From positions 6,298,950-6,362,949 of the forward strand of contig JAJVDF010000002.1 in NCBI GenBank assembly GCA_022410635.1: a stretch of 64,000 nucleotides of DNA. The letters are read 5' to 3'. The DNA is from Tretioscincus oriximinensis. Lineage: Eukaryota > Chordata > Lepidosauria > Squamata > Gymnophthalmidae. The notes beneath the pieces are model-generated. The model searched no databases, was not told the origin of the DNA, and was given only the letters and a program-made list of their open reading frames with translations. Both the position numbers and the translations under genes were made by a program. Positions 45,788 through 57,034 of the stretch are shown piece after piece. Within the stretch, counting starts at the first letter, position 1. Each line of letters opens with the position of its first letter.

Positions 45788-48206
45788 TTTCGGCCAGGTG
45801 CTGGTTGTGCTGGGGAGGGGCTTCTGGGAGCTGGGACGCTTGTGCCTGGCTGGAGCAGTGCTTGTGCCCAGCTGAGATGGTGCTTGAGCCCAGCCAGGGC
45901 GGCACTTGTGCCTGGCACTTCTGAGGGGGATGAGGGTTCAGTTGGGCCTTGCCTCGCACCACACCCAGCCAGAGAGGGAAGGGGATGCCTTTTCCTCCCC
46001 TTCCTCCCCCCCCCCCAGATAGTCGATCCAAATCAGTGGGGGCCTCTTGCTGTCCCACCCGCATTTCTGCCAGTGGAAGTTGGAGTGAAGGGCCACCGTC
46101 TTCTATGGAACCCTTCAACTCACACCATGGGGATCACAAATTTCTGCCCCAGATTGGAAGTTTGCAATCACTGTTACTGTTTTATATATTATGATAAGAT
46201 AAAATGATGCCCATCAACAAATATGAGGGAATTACCTTTCCTCCATTGAATTCACCTATATTTCCCAGGAAACCCTGCCATAAACTTAAGCTTTCCGTTG
46301 GTTATTCTGTAGCTTTTCAAGCCTGAGTTTTTCAAGCCTGCAAGTAGGTTTTTTTTAATTTTTTTTTTTTCAGGGTAAATTTCAGTGGAAAACGCAGCTC
46401 ATTGTCCTCCTAGTCTCTCATCTTTCTGAAGAGCAGGCCCTGAGGTCCCAGCAGCTTTCAGAAGCTCTTGCAAATAATGTATACACATCACTATCGTGGT
46501 ACAATGACAGGACATCATGTTTCAAAAGTTACATAAAACGTCTAGCAAAAAACAACATCATTCCCAAGCACAAGAGCAAAAGTCACTAGCGGTATATCAG
46601 AGACCAATTTTAGAACGTTTNGCTTGTGGAATGTGGAGAATTTTTTTGAGGCAGGGAGAACAGGAATAAAATTAATCCAACAGAAATGGCAAAAAAAAAA
46701 AAAAATATGTTACTTTACACAAGGAATTTTATATAAAAAATTGATATGATTATGAAATCTTTTAGGTATTGGTGGTTCCCAGTAGGGGGAAGGTACCGGG
46801 GGGTAGGGGGGGAGGCTGAGGGGGTCAGGAAGGAAGACAAGTATCATTTTATAATTTCTTTAGGTGTTGTATTTAAAATATATGTGCACAAGAAGAAGAT
46901 GGCTGTCCTGAAGCCGGTGAATGGAACGGTCTTCTACTACACACACACACACACCCATTGCCCTGCCGCCATGCCAGCCTGGCCAGCCATCTCCATTCTT
47001 TTGTGATTATCAGTGAGGCTGCCTGTCNGGGATGACTGGTTACTGCAGGCCCTGGTGATAACCCACGTGTTTGGCTGCTGTGTAGCACGACGTCATACCA
47101 ACGAGTAGGGAAGCGGGATTACAGACGGCATTTTACCCAATAGTCTGGCTTGAAGTTGCTGTACACTAATTGTGTCCATTGGCGTGCCAAAGAGCAGCGT
47201 ACGTCATGATTTCCAGCATGTGAATTAGTTAAAGGAGGATTTGGAAGAACTGATGTAAGAATATATGGAAATAAAAAAAAGGTCCATGTAATCATTATGC
47301 CCATTACTAAAGGTGGAGTGCAAGGTGGCAGTAAAACTAAACAGAGAAGACCCCAGATGCACACCAAGGAAAGTTGCAAATCATTGTCTTATTTTTATGC
47401 ACACAACCTTCGCACTTTGCATATCTCAAGAGTTCCAGACGAGCAATGGAAACGTAAAGAGAATCTTAAAATTAATACATCCTGCTCAAGAGAAGACCTT
47501 TTTTCAGGCTGAAGGATACAAGAGGCATGATAGGTTAGGGAACAGTCTGACAAAGGTAAAGCTTTCAGCTGTTAGTACTTAAATTAGTAGAACACCTGCT
47601 TATATTATGCTCAGCTTACGTCTGGGCTATTGTGTTTCCACCTTGGATGAACATTTAAAAATTCTCCATGTTTATGAGTAAAGGGGAAGGAAAAAAATTC
47701 CCCCCAAACAAAGAAAAACCAACATTTTAAAAGAAACAGCTTATCCATATGCAAATGTTTTGCGATTACTCCATAGAAAAGCTGCGTCCCAGTTTTTGAA
47801 ATATATATTTCGCTTTATGTCGCACACAGCTGGGTTTATATTGGCACTTGCACTAATATGCAAAATACAAGTCTCTTGCATTCAGAAATGACTCTTTTTA
47901 TGAAATGCCAGAAGGGCACCTGCTGTCTTTTGATGGCTCAATTGTGCCAAGTACTGAAGAGCCACGCATGGCCATCATCCAGCTCTGGCCACGTAGCTGT
48001 AGCGGCTTCATTCCAACTCAAGGCCAACGAATGTTTACTTCCATTGCTGTGGCCTGGTCAAAAAACGTCACCCTTTCCATGTGGAAGGATTCAATAATTA
48101 GATATGATGTATTGAAGAGATAGGTGCCAAAGTTGAATCTGTGCAGCATAATTGTATGGAGGCTTCCATTCACATGCCCTCGCAGCATCCTGATCAGTTC
48201 CACATA
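45788..48206. other. Unannotated tract with locally GC-rich start
   Basis: Sequence 45790-46130 is GC-rich with a C-homopolymer at 46005-46016 but no supportable exon. A poly-A run lies at 46689-46704 and CA repeats near 46940-46955. The segment 47850-48200 has intermediate composition and no repeat, and may be conserved non-coding DNA. Confidence 0.35.
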
Positions 48207-48460
48207 CAAGCATGAGAACATAAGAGGAGCCCTGCTGAATCTGGCCAGAGCCCATCTAGTTCAGCATTCTGTCTCACACAGTCGCCCACCAATTACAACT
48301 GGGCAGTCTGACCAGAAGAAGGCAAAACCCTCACCTGTTCTGGACTCCCTGCACATGGTGTTTCAGGAATACTGATCCCATCAAGAGATCTGTCCTAGTA
48401 GCTATTTATACCCCTAGCTTACTTGTCTAATCCTGCCTTAAAGCTATCCAGGCTGNTTAG
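48207..48460 (-). mobile_element. CR1/L3-type LINE 3' fragment
   Basis: 'catgagaacataagaggagccctgctgaatctggcc' starts the antisense 3' end. It continues to 'tctaatcctgccttaaagctatccaggctg'. Confidence 0.82.
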
Positions 48461-49075
48461 CTAGTTCGTGTCACCAATACCAAGATCACAAGGTAATGAT
48501 CAATCATGGAGCCTGGAATCTTGGTATTAGTGTGCATGTTGTTGGTTCCTGTTGTTGACAGTGTCGTGGCTTCAGTTACTGCAAGCAGGCAGTGGCAGAG
48601 GCTCTGGCATGGCAGAAAGATGGAGGCCCTGGCTAGTTCCACAACTGCAAGGGCCCCTACTGGCTCCTAGAAGGCCCCAAGCCCAACACCAGGGCCATCA
48701 CCTTCAGCCCCTATGCCCAGCTCATGCCACCTTCTGCTGCCAAACCCAGAGCCATTGCCCTGCTGCCCACCCCATCACTCATGAGGCTGGAATCAGGTTG
48801 GTAGCAGCTCAGGAGGAGGAGGTGCTACTGAGGAAGTTGGGCAGGAGGCAGTGATGGGGTGCAGAATGCATTGGTCTCTGGGAACAGCCATGTCTTCTTG
48901 CTTCTTCATCTTCAGTCAGCCGGGCTTCACTGCTAATACAAAACATTGTCATATAGGTTTCAAAAACCTTACTTTTTTCTGAGGGCTACTGCCAGACAAA
49001 TAAGAATACAAAAGCCCTGGTCATGTATGTATTTTCCAACCCTCTTCAGTGTCGAAGAATGAAAAACCAGCTTAA
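48461..49075. other. Unannotated tract
   Basis: The patch 48560-48850 is GC-rich and locally open but has no identifiable domain. Confidence 0.35.
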
Positions 49076-49262
49076 TCAGTCTGGAACACCTTCCTTATAA
49101 ACTCAGGTGGCAACATCTGGGTCTTTTCAGCCTTGAAAAATGGCATTTAAAGGTTGTCTGATGGGTAAGATGAATAAAGAAAAAATATTTTCTCTATCAT
49201 ACAACACTAGAACTAGAGGAAACTCAATGACGTTGTTGGGCTGAAGAGTTAGGACAGACAAG
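49076..49262 (+). mobile_element. CR1/L3-type LINE coding fragment
   Basis: 'gtctggaacaccttccttataaactcaggtggcaacatctggg' encodes the [19 protein letters not shown] region, followed by the [13 protein letters not shown] part. No 3' UTR remains. Confidence 0.72.
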
Positions 49263-49355
49263 GAATCTACATTCAGACGAATCTACATCTAGCACTCCTC
49301 TGGGTGGTAATAGTTGAGGAATTGGATAACTCAAAGTTCAGTTTATACTTTTATC

Positions 49356-49787
49356 CAGGGCTTTTTTTGTGACGGAACACGCCGGTACTCAGTTCCGGCA
49401 CCTTTTATTTAGGCGGGGGGGGGNNNNNNNNNNNNNNNNNNNNNNNNNNNNNNNNNNNNNNNNNNNNNNNNNNNNNNNNNNNNNNNNNNNNNNNNNNNNN
49501 NNNNNNNNNNNNNNNNNNNNNNNNNNNNNNNNNNNNNNNNNNNNNNNNNNNNNNNNNNNNNNNNNNNNNNNNNNNNNNNNNNNNNNNNNNNNNNNNNNNN
49601 NNNNNNNNNNNNNNNNNNNNNNNNNNNNNNNNNNNNNNNNNNNNNNNNNNNNNNNNNNNNNNNNNNNNNNNNNNNNNNNNNNNNNNNNNNNNNNNNNNNN
49701 NNNNNNNNNNNNNNNAGCCCCCCCACCCCGCCAGCCCCCCCTCGCCGGTGTTAGTACCGTCACCTTTTTTTCTGGAAAAAAGCACTG
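49356..49787. mobile_element. hAT-type non-autonomous DNA transposon
   Basis: The left end CAGGGCTTTTTTTGTGACGG pairs imperfectly with the right end (TACCGTCACC...AAAAAAGCACTG). Each end starts CAG.GC, and an exact 8-bp duplication flanks the element; both are hallmarks of the hAT superfamily. About 282 bp of the interior are an assembly gap bounded by G and C runs, so coding content is unknown but must be small. Confidence 0.85.
49434..49715. other. Assembly gap (282 N)
   Basis: Ns between a G-run and a C-rich segment inside the hAT-type element. The G/C-rich, self-complementary interior probably stopped the assembly. Confidence 0.98.
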
Positions 49788-49835
49788 CTTTTATCTCTTC
49801 TCAAAAATGACCTTAACTACTGGAGTAAACAGCAA

Positions 49836-50150
49836 AGTTTGCTGATGACACTAAATTGTTTAGAGTAGTGAAAACTGAAGTGATTCTAAAGATCTCTAGA
49901 AAGATCTCTCGAAATTGGGTGAATGGGCAACAAAATGGCAAATGGACTTCAATCCAAGCAAGTACATAGTTGTGCACATTGGGGCAAAGAACCCCAGTTT
50001 CTCTTATTAACTGATGAGGAGTGAGCTTTCCGTAACAGATCAAGAAAAGGAATTTATGTATAATTCAGTGAAGGTGTTGACAGCAGCAGCAAGAAAAACA
50101 TATTCAATGCTTGGGGTATTTAGTGCTACAGAAACATTCTAAAAATTCTA
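49836..50150 (+). mobile_element. CR1-clade reverse transcriptase fragment
   Basis: The start 'aagtttgctgatgacactaaattg' encodes KFADDTKLF, the catalytic block. A QMDFNPSKY-like region, HIGAK and a later 'gcagcagcaagaaaa' (AAARKT) segment follow in the order of CR1/L3 proteins. Frameshifted and dead. Confidence 0.75.
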
Positions 50151-50971
50151 TAATTAAAAGCATCTAAGTACGCAAGCTTTAAGGGGACTGCAAAGGCTGA
50201 CGGGTCTACTTTTGTTTAACTGGGTTTCCATCAATGCAACTTGCATTGTAAATAACACCAAAATTTGTTAAAGCTTTGAGATGAAANTTTTTAAGCAAAG
50301 ACGAAGCAAAGATTTAATTTTCATCAACACCTTTTAATTAGTTTCCCAGATAAATGAAGTAACCATTTACTGGTGGGCTAAATTTTTTAATGTATCAAAA
50401 GAATAGGTTTTAGAGAGAGTTAGAAGAAAGACAGTTAGAAGAAAGTTCTCTGGAATCACTTCCCTTCCTCTTTTCTTGTACATATGTTTTCTAGGGGTTT
50501 TCTTTTGGACAGGTAATATAATTTTTTCCTCGGGATTTTTTTGTGGGAAAATTGGGTGGCTTTGTAGGAACTTTTTTAAGGTTAGGCTTTTATACCATCA
50601 AAATTATGTCACTATCACACCTTCAGCAGTAGTTATGCAGATAACAGTTTTGCAAGTTCTAACTAATATATGTCTATGCATACATTATACACATAGAGTC
50701 TAGGCATCCATCTATCTGTAATAGTTTAGTGAATCCTGCACTTGCCTGACTACAGCATTCTCTGCAAGCCTGCCTACAGTTCCCAAGCATTCTCTGCGAG
50801 TCAAGAACCAATGAACTGTTAGACTCACCCTGAAGTCTCACAAGATTCATTCGGATTTTACAAAATGTCCACCCCAAATCGCACATGCGTTGGCTAGTTG
50901 TTCCATGATAACGGCCTTGTTCAGTGAGTGGATCGCTGTATACTCATGACTCTGTGGGGTGGACTGAAGCT
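50151..50971. other. Unannotated tract with small CR1 remnant
   Basis: 'tgtaatagtttagtgaatcctgcacttg' at about 50715-50743 looks like a CR1 3' UTR remnant. Nothing else is recognised. Confidence 0.4.
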
Positions 50972-51030
50972 GATGGTTTATTTATTTATTTATACTTATA
51001 CCCCGCCCTATACCCGAAGGTCTCACTTGT
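50972..51030 (-). mobile_element. L2/S2 shared tail fragment
   Basis: TTTATTTA repeats precede an antisense tail ('cttataccccgccctatacccgaaggtctc'), a close match to the shared consensus. Confidence 0.7.
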
Positions 51031-51061
51031 GTCCACTTCAGTTGAAATTCTGCGTGGGGAT

Positions 51062-51397
51062 GTGTCCAGATAGCTCAGTNGCTAAGGAATGCGACTCTCA
51101 CCTGGGAGAGGGGGTTTGGAGACCCTGTATGGGACGTGGGGAGGGGTGAGCACCTTCCACTAGGCTGTAGCTCTAGCCAACCCAGCTAGCTATTCAAAAG
51201 CATGAATTGCAAGAAATTGCAACTGACTGCAAGTAGATACATGGGAACCACCACAGCCTGGTTGGGAAGGCAAAAATACCATTGTAAGCCGTTTTGAGTC
51301 CATTTGAAAGGTGAGAAAAGCGGGGTATAAGAATCCATTTCTTCTTCTTCTTCTTCTTCTTCTTCTTCTTCTTCTTCTTCTTCTTCTTCTTCTTCTT

Positions 51398-51427
<30 letters not shown>
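51062..51427 (+). mobile_element. tRNA-derived SINE (S1 family) with expanded TTC tail
   Basis: Head with A box in 'gatagctcagtngctaagg', B-box region decayed ('ggtttggagaccc'), complete body and 3' segment. The tail is an uninterrupted TTC run of about 90 bp (51339-51427). Confidence 0.9.
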
Positions 51428-51428
<1 letters not shown>

Positions 51429-51827
51429 GTTTAAGAATGGTTTGAGAGTGATTGAGGGTAATTAAATGATGGACTATTTCTCAGTCAGATTGTGAATCTG
51501 GCCATATCTTACAGAATTGCATATTGTTTCCCTGTTTAGTTCTACCTTTACTTTCTGAGTTTTCTTTGTTTTAGATCTTAGATTGCAGGTTCCTCAGGGC
51601 AGAGGCCTATCTGCTTGTAATCTGCAACATACTAAGAACACTGGCAGGATTTCAATGTAACAACAAAATCAAAAAATGATTCCATTGTTTCCCTCTGTGC
51701 TCTTCGTCTGCCCGGAGTGCTTCTCATTTATATGCACAAGAAGATCAACCAACAACATTCAGGAAGCCCAGGAGAAGGCAGGAGGGAAGAAAGTGGGAGA
51801 ATTAGCAATTCCACACCCATCTCTGTG

Positions 51828-52022
51828 CACTTTGCAGCCCTGTTGCTGACTCCCTGGGTGACCTTGGTCAAATTGCAACCTCTCTATCTTCCTTTTACCC
51901 ATCTAATATGCATCTGACTCCTATGGTCCAATATTTGTTTAGCTCCTAGGGCTGTTGTGAAGCTTAATTAATGTTTGCCAAAAGCTTTGAGATCAGATGA
52001 TGAAGGGTGCTTATATAAAGTT
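51828..52022 (+). mobile_element. MIR-like CORE-SINE
   Basis: 'gctgactccctgggtgaccttggtcaa', 'tgcaacctctctatcttccttttacccatct', 'cctagggctgttgtgaagcttaattaatg' and 'aaagctttgagatcagatgatgaagggtgcttatataaa' follow the order of the MIR/CORE-SINE family of amniotes. An old element. Confidence 0.75.
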
Positions 52023-52529
52023 CAAAATATGACAAAGACAGTGGAGGTAAAAGGGGAGGGATGTATGGGGTGGGGGTGGAAGGTGAAAATGGCTGAGGGC
52101 CAGAACATTCACTTGAACACAACAGCATCTCATATCAGGTCTGTCCATATTTCGGTTCCTAGTTTATCAGTAAAACATATACAAAGTTGTTTAAATAAGG
52201 CCTCATACATATTCATCTGTGTACAAAACCAGTTGAAGCATTTATAGATCTGAAAGGAGGAGCAGGAGGAGAGAGAAGTAAGGCAGGCACTCAACCTCTC
52301 CATACATAAAATCCAGCCTCTCCGACGTTCCTGTATGAAAATGCCAGGGCGAATCTGCAGAGGTAAATAACAGCAAATGAGCAATGCAGAAGCAAGGAGG
52401 ATTTCACCAACTCGATGAGACAAAGATGCTGTTTTGACATGTATTTTCACTCCATCTTCATTCCTGAAGAACTGAAGCAAGTGGGGACCTTCTTTTATGA
52501 AATCTTATTGACTGTTTTATATGATTATA
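52023..52529. other. Unannotated tract
   Basis: Nothing supported. Confidence 0.4.
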
Positions 52530-52690
52530 TAAGCCGGATTGATTGAGACGGGACAAATGTATCCATTGCTACTAGAATAGATGCATAGGTACCATCCCTG
52601 GCATAGGCAGAATAAAAGCCGCCTGCAGGGATTAGAGAGCAAATGAGGGCTTTGCTTTCTTGCTTAAGAATGTCCAAAAGCAATTGTAAG
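52530..52690 (+). mobile_element. Possible old CR1/L3-type LINE fragment
   Basis: 'tgctactagaatagatgcataggtaccatccctggcata' and 'tgcagggattagagagcaaatgagggctttgctttctt' follow the 3' UTR order loosely. Confidence 0.35.
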
Positions 52691-53044
52691 AAATAGAGAC
52701 TGATGAAGCCTGCCNTAGTCTGAGAATAATCACACCACCAGCAAGGTACTAAGAAAATGATGCAATAGTCAACTCTATGGCCAGCAGTTTCATCAGAAGC
52801 AAGCACACCTTTTTATACTGTGGTCCTGGGTCCTTCAGCTTTTTGGCTTCTTCTAGAATATCCCCAGACTTTTGACCGATCATTCATTCAACTCCTTATT
52901 CCTTTTGGGAAAGATGCCATCCCTGAAAATATCCCTTCGATGTTGTGGTCCAGTCTAGCAAAGCTCTTCTAATTCCATGTTCATTGCATACGAAAAAAAA
53001 TCAAATGTATACAAATCTAGAAATTGTGATTCTTTTCAGAGAAA
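52691..53044. other. Unannotated tract
   Basis: Nothing supported. Confidence 0.4.
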
Positions 53045-53215
53045 TATTCGTGTGAGTCTTAGTAGAAAATCCAGCAAGGGGGCTTGTAGCACTTGGAGAC
53101 TAACAGGAGAAAGGTAGCTGGCAGGAGTTTTACCCAGAGCAGCATCTGAAGAAGTAGACATGTTTAGAAAAGCTAATGCCACCTACGAGCCCCCTTGTTG
53201 GACTGTAAATTGTAA
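53045..53215. mobile_element. Penelope-like inverted dimer, right arm shortened
   Basis: The left half (53045-53135) carries the family end and body. The right half starts at 'gcatctgaagaagtagacatg' (53142) and retains only part of the arm, ending 'gagcccccttgttggac'. The hinge motif has lost one base of its stem. Confidence 0.7.
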
Positions 53216-53402
53216 ATCATTGTCAGGTGGTTATGTACAAACATAAACCCTTTCTCGGGATGTTGATGTGTGAACACCCTAACCAATTGGATACAATTAA
53301 ATAGTTACTATGTCATTAAAGTAATCAAGTAATCATTCCCTACATATATAGTTTTCTTGGCAATGGTATAAAGTTAGCTTTTTTATAAGAACTGGGTTTT
53401 TA

Positions 53403-53960
53403 TAAGAACATAAGAAGAGCCATCTTGGATCAGGCCATAGCCCATCGAGTCCAGCATTCTGTGTCACACAGAGGCCCACCAGATGCACCTGGGCAGTCCG
53501 AACAGGGGAAAGCAAAATATGCCCCTGTTCATGACTCCCTGCAAATGGTATTTCAAGAGTCCTGCCTGTTGCTCCATCCCGGAGGCTACATCCAGACAAC
53601 TATCTTAGTATCCATTTATACCCTTAGTGTCCATAAACCTGTCTAGTCCTGTCTTGAAACTATCCAAGCTGTTAGCTACCACTACCTCTTCAGGAAGTAA
53701 ATTCCACAGGCCGATGACCCTCTGGGTGAAAAAATACTTTCCTTTGTCTGTTCTCACTTTTCTACCCAACAGTTTTAAGGAGTGCCCNCTGGTCCTTGTG
53801 TTGTGTGATAGAGAAAACATTTTTTCTCTATTCACTCTGTCGATCCCATGCAGGATTTTGTACACTTCAATCAGATCACCCCTCAAACGTCTCCTTTCAA
53901 GGCTGAAGAGGCCCAGACGTTGCAGCCTTGCTTCGTAAGGGAGGTGCTCCAGACCCTCCC
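53403..53960 (-). mobile_element. CR1/L3-type LINE, long 3' copy
   Basis: The minus strand holds an open stretch of about 120 codons ([60 protein letters not shown]), then the full 3' UTR and the TAAGAACA-type end near 53405. It is one of the least damaged copies. Its 5' end meets an S1 SINE. Confidence 0.9.
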
Positions 53961-53966
53961 TGCTTT

Positions 53967-54141
53967 TTTTACCCAAAGGGGCTCAAAGTACCTTACAAAG
54001 TTATTTTTCTCCCAAAGGCTTACATTCTACCTTCCCCACCAGGCTGTGGTGGTCCCATTTATCTAGTTTCAGTCAACTGCAGTTTCTTGCAATTCCTGCT
54101 TTAGAATAGCTGGGTTGGCTAGAGCTACAGGCTAGAAGGTA
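53967..54141 (-). mobile_element. tRNA-derived SINE (S1 family), head missing
   Basis: Antisense 3' segment ('aaaggggctcaaagtaccttac') and body ('ccaccaggctgtggtgg', 'aactgcagtttcttgcaattcctgctttagaatagctggg'). The tRNA-like head is absent beyond 54141, where a Penelope-like unit begins. Confidence 0.8.
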
Positions 54142-54150
54142 GTCAATTTC

Positions 54151-54275
54151 AGAGAAATAGCCGTGTTAGTCTAGCAGAAAGTCCAGCAAAGGAGCTAGCA
54201 GCACTTTGCGACTAACTTGAGAAAAGTGGTTGCCATAAGCTTTCGTAGACAGGTCTACTTCTTCAGATGCTTCAG
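54151..54275 (-). mobile_element. Penelope-like unit, single arm
   Basis: It runs from the family end 'cagagaaatagccgtgttagtc' through the body to the hinge motif, with the short string 'cttcagatg' repeated at the end. It is nearly identical to the left half of the 36946 unit. Confidence 0.75.
54233..54270 (-). ncRNA. Hammerhead-ribozyme-like motif
   Basis: Minus-strand order: GCAT, CTGAAGA, extra A, GTAGAC-CT-GTCTAC perfect stem, GAAA, GCTT, ATGG. The core matches the 37021 copy; the closing helix has three of four pairs. Confidence 0.5.
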
Positions 54276-55781
54276 ATGTTTGAATATTAAATTATTCAGA
54301 CGTTTTAATAGGCTTCAGATTGACCCCAGTCTGGATACAGCCATTGTGCATCACATTTGGATGGACCTGGACACATGTAAGTCCACTCCCTTTACTTCTG
54401 GTAAGGAAATGGCTTTAAATCATGGCTTTATGCGTCTTGGAGTAGAGCCCTGCAATTCATATGCGGGCGAATGGTATGGGAAGCCCCCCAAAATAAAATC
54501 TAGTGCAAAAAGGGCCACTGATTGTTCGCATTCCAATCAGCAGAATGTATATTTCAGGAAATATAATAGTTTTTCCATTCTCTAATTTTCTTTGTTCCTA
54601 ATTACACTTCAAACCTGTTCCCTGGTTAAAACTTATTTTAATCAAAAACTGTTATGTCCCCACAGCTGTTATTAATGTGCAGCTTTTGTATCCATCATGC
54701 AATAATCTTATTTGCATGNGGTTGCTTCTCACTTAACTTTTTTTATATATTTTCTGAAATAGCCGAGGGATTTCTAATGCATTAAAAGCAAATTAAAATC
54801 ATTTCCTTACAGTACTGAATGCACGGACTATGTGACATAGATAGGGGGGAAAAACAGAGGTTGCCATGTTGTGACCTAATCTTCAGCTAAGTGTGAGAAC
54901 CAAACCTTGTGGAATTTTGCACCAAGTCGACACAGTTAACTTCATTTAAGAGTCATTAAGGGTTTAAATATCAACCAAAACAGATGCGACATCCATCAGT
55001 GGTTCACTGTGTTATCTTTCATAACAAGGCTTAGGCTCTGAAGTANGATATCAAAGTTACCACCATTCTTTTGGCAGAGATTGGAGCAGATGTTTGATGC
55101 CTATAGATTCAAATAGTATTTTGAACCTTCTCAGATTGCATCTGCTATCATCAAATACTTATGAAATGTTGTTTCTGTTGAATACTAAACTAAATGCTTT
55201 AAAGGCAATTTAAATCATTGTCCATATAGTAAATTTTAATCATTGTCCATATTTTTGAATTCTACAATGTGCAAACCAGATTGCCTTCTTTCCTTAACAT
55301 ATATCTTAGCAAATATTCTCAGACCTGGTAATTTTTAATTGGGATCTGTATACAGCAAGCCATGTGTTCCTAAAATACCCATCAAGNATCAAGTGTGGAG
55401 TGTGTAAACAGCATTAACTGGTCAAGGCAATGTGTCTTGTGTAGCTAAATGGCTAGCTCTCACTCGTGGCTGGGCAAGCCCAGATGTGGCGCAACTAGGC
55501 ATGTGGATTACTTAGTTCACTGGTTGCATAGGTGTCTTACATTTTGCTATGCAATCAAAAGAGCCTTTGGAGTTATGTAGAGGTCAGGATGTCCTCTTTG
55601 CAAAATGCACCAGCTGGTATATCAAAAGTCTTTACTCCTAGTCAAAATATTCCCTGTATCCTCCCCTTAAAGTCTCAACGTCTGTATTGCTATTAGTGAT
55701 GTTTTAATGTATCAGTGATGTGTTGCCACATAGTATGATATACACATATGCACAGCATAGTAGAAAGTTAACAGAATATTG
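54276..55781. other. Unannotated AT-rich tract
   Basis: No transposon recognised over 1.5 kb, and no coding frame supported. Confidence 0.4.
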
Positions 55782-55956
55782 GCTGACCAGATGACCCCGG
55801 GGGTGGGGGTGGGTGGGGGTTAGAAACCCGGTTTTGGAGTGACTCATGGTTTTTGCTGAGGAATTTTTTTAATTATTTTTTTCCTCAGGAAAAACCGGAA
55901 GGCAACGCAAAACCAGGTTTTCACACACACACAAACCCAAAAGGGGTCATCTATAA
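55782..55956. mobile_element. Palindromic MITE ('gaccagatgacccc' family)
   Basis: Starts 'gctgaccagatgacccc' and ends 'aaaaggggtcatct'. Inner inverted parts 'aaacccggttttg' / 'caaaaccaggttt' and 'tgctgaggaa' / 'ttcctcagga' flank a T-rich loop. Same family as 36710. Confidence 0.65.
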
Positions 55957-57034
55957 AGGGAACTTTGCTTTTGAATAAAGACAACAACTAATTGCTCCTA
56001 CACGGTTTGCGCCTATTTTCTGGAACCTTGGCAATTCTTCAGTCTTGGACAGTATCTTTTCCTCAAAATTGTGCGTTAGAATCAAACGTCTACAAAACTA
56101 TGGTGGATAGTTTACATGAGCACTCATGATTATTTCTACACCTTTACCTAGCCTCAGGTTTTAAATATATACGTTGTGCTAATTTCTCATACAACTAAAG
56201 GAAGTCTAAACATACCTGAAATTTAAAAAGTTAAATTGTTGGCCACTGATCAACAATTACTGAGACCAATGGGAATTAAGTGGCATCAGAAAGGTGACAC
56301 ATTCTTCATTCTAAACTTTAAAATTACTAAATTTAGGAAACCTACTCAGTGATTCCCAAACTTTATTGAGCTGCCATCCCGTTAGCTCCCAAGTCTCATC
56401 CCTAGAGCCCAAACTGCGCCCTTCCCAATTATAAAATATAATTCTTACCACCACCCCTAAACCAAATATTCTTACAAAATATAGTTGAAAGTTTAAATTT
56501 AGACTACTAATTACTAAAGTCAGTCACTTGAGTTCCAAACTAAAAATGAGTATATATTTACTCTTAAAAATATATGTATTAACGTTATACATCAATGGAA
56601 ATGTAACCAACGAGCCACATNGATTCTTTGTTAGTGTGGGATATTTCTTCTCTGAAAACAAAGAAACAGCACCATCTGCTGCTAGAAAAGCAAATGCTAC
56701 TTGTTAAATTCTAAATTTGAAAAGCAAAACCTTTTTCAAGCTTAGTTATATTCAAGATATCACCCCACACTTGTTTCGTTTAGTTTCCTTAATGTTAAAC
56801 AGAAAATTAATAAAAGGATTATAAATGATAAAAATTCAGGCTGTGCGAGTTGGGGGTGCATACTAAATTTTAGGCGTACCAGTGAATGCAACTGTAACGA
56901 TATATATTCGTTTATTCTTGCTAGATGGTCATAGAATATATGTTAGGCACTGGGATCTTTATGTATTTTAATATAAGTTGATAATTATAAAATAAATAGT
57001 ATATAGTTAACTTTACACTAAGGTTTATGCCATT
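55957..57034. other. Unannotated AT-rich tract with possible hAT-like start
   Basis: At about 56347 'cagtgattcccaaactttattgagc' resembles the terminal motif of vertebrate hAT MITEs, but no matching right end is found. The rest is unassigned. Confidence 0.3.

Larger units (their letters stand above)
49348..49795. repeat. 8-bp target-site duplication of hAT-type element
   Basis: cttttatc is present at 49348-49355 and 49788-49795, immediately outside the inverted termini. Confidence 0.85.

Noticed and set aside
45376..46207. Open frames of 130-225 codons over the polypyrimidine tract
   Set aside because: Composition artefact: stops are rare in C/T-only or A/G-only DNA, and no domain or splice context is visible.
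48552..48854. GC-rich 100-codon open frame
   Set aside because: No domain, no splice signals that I can defend, and proline/histidine-rich composition typical of GC-rich non-coding DNA.
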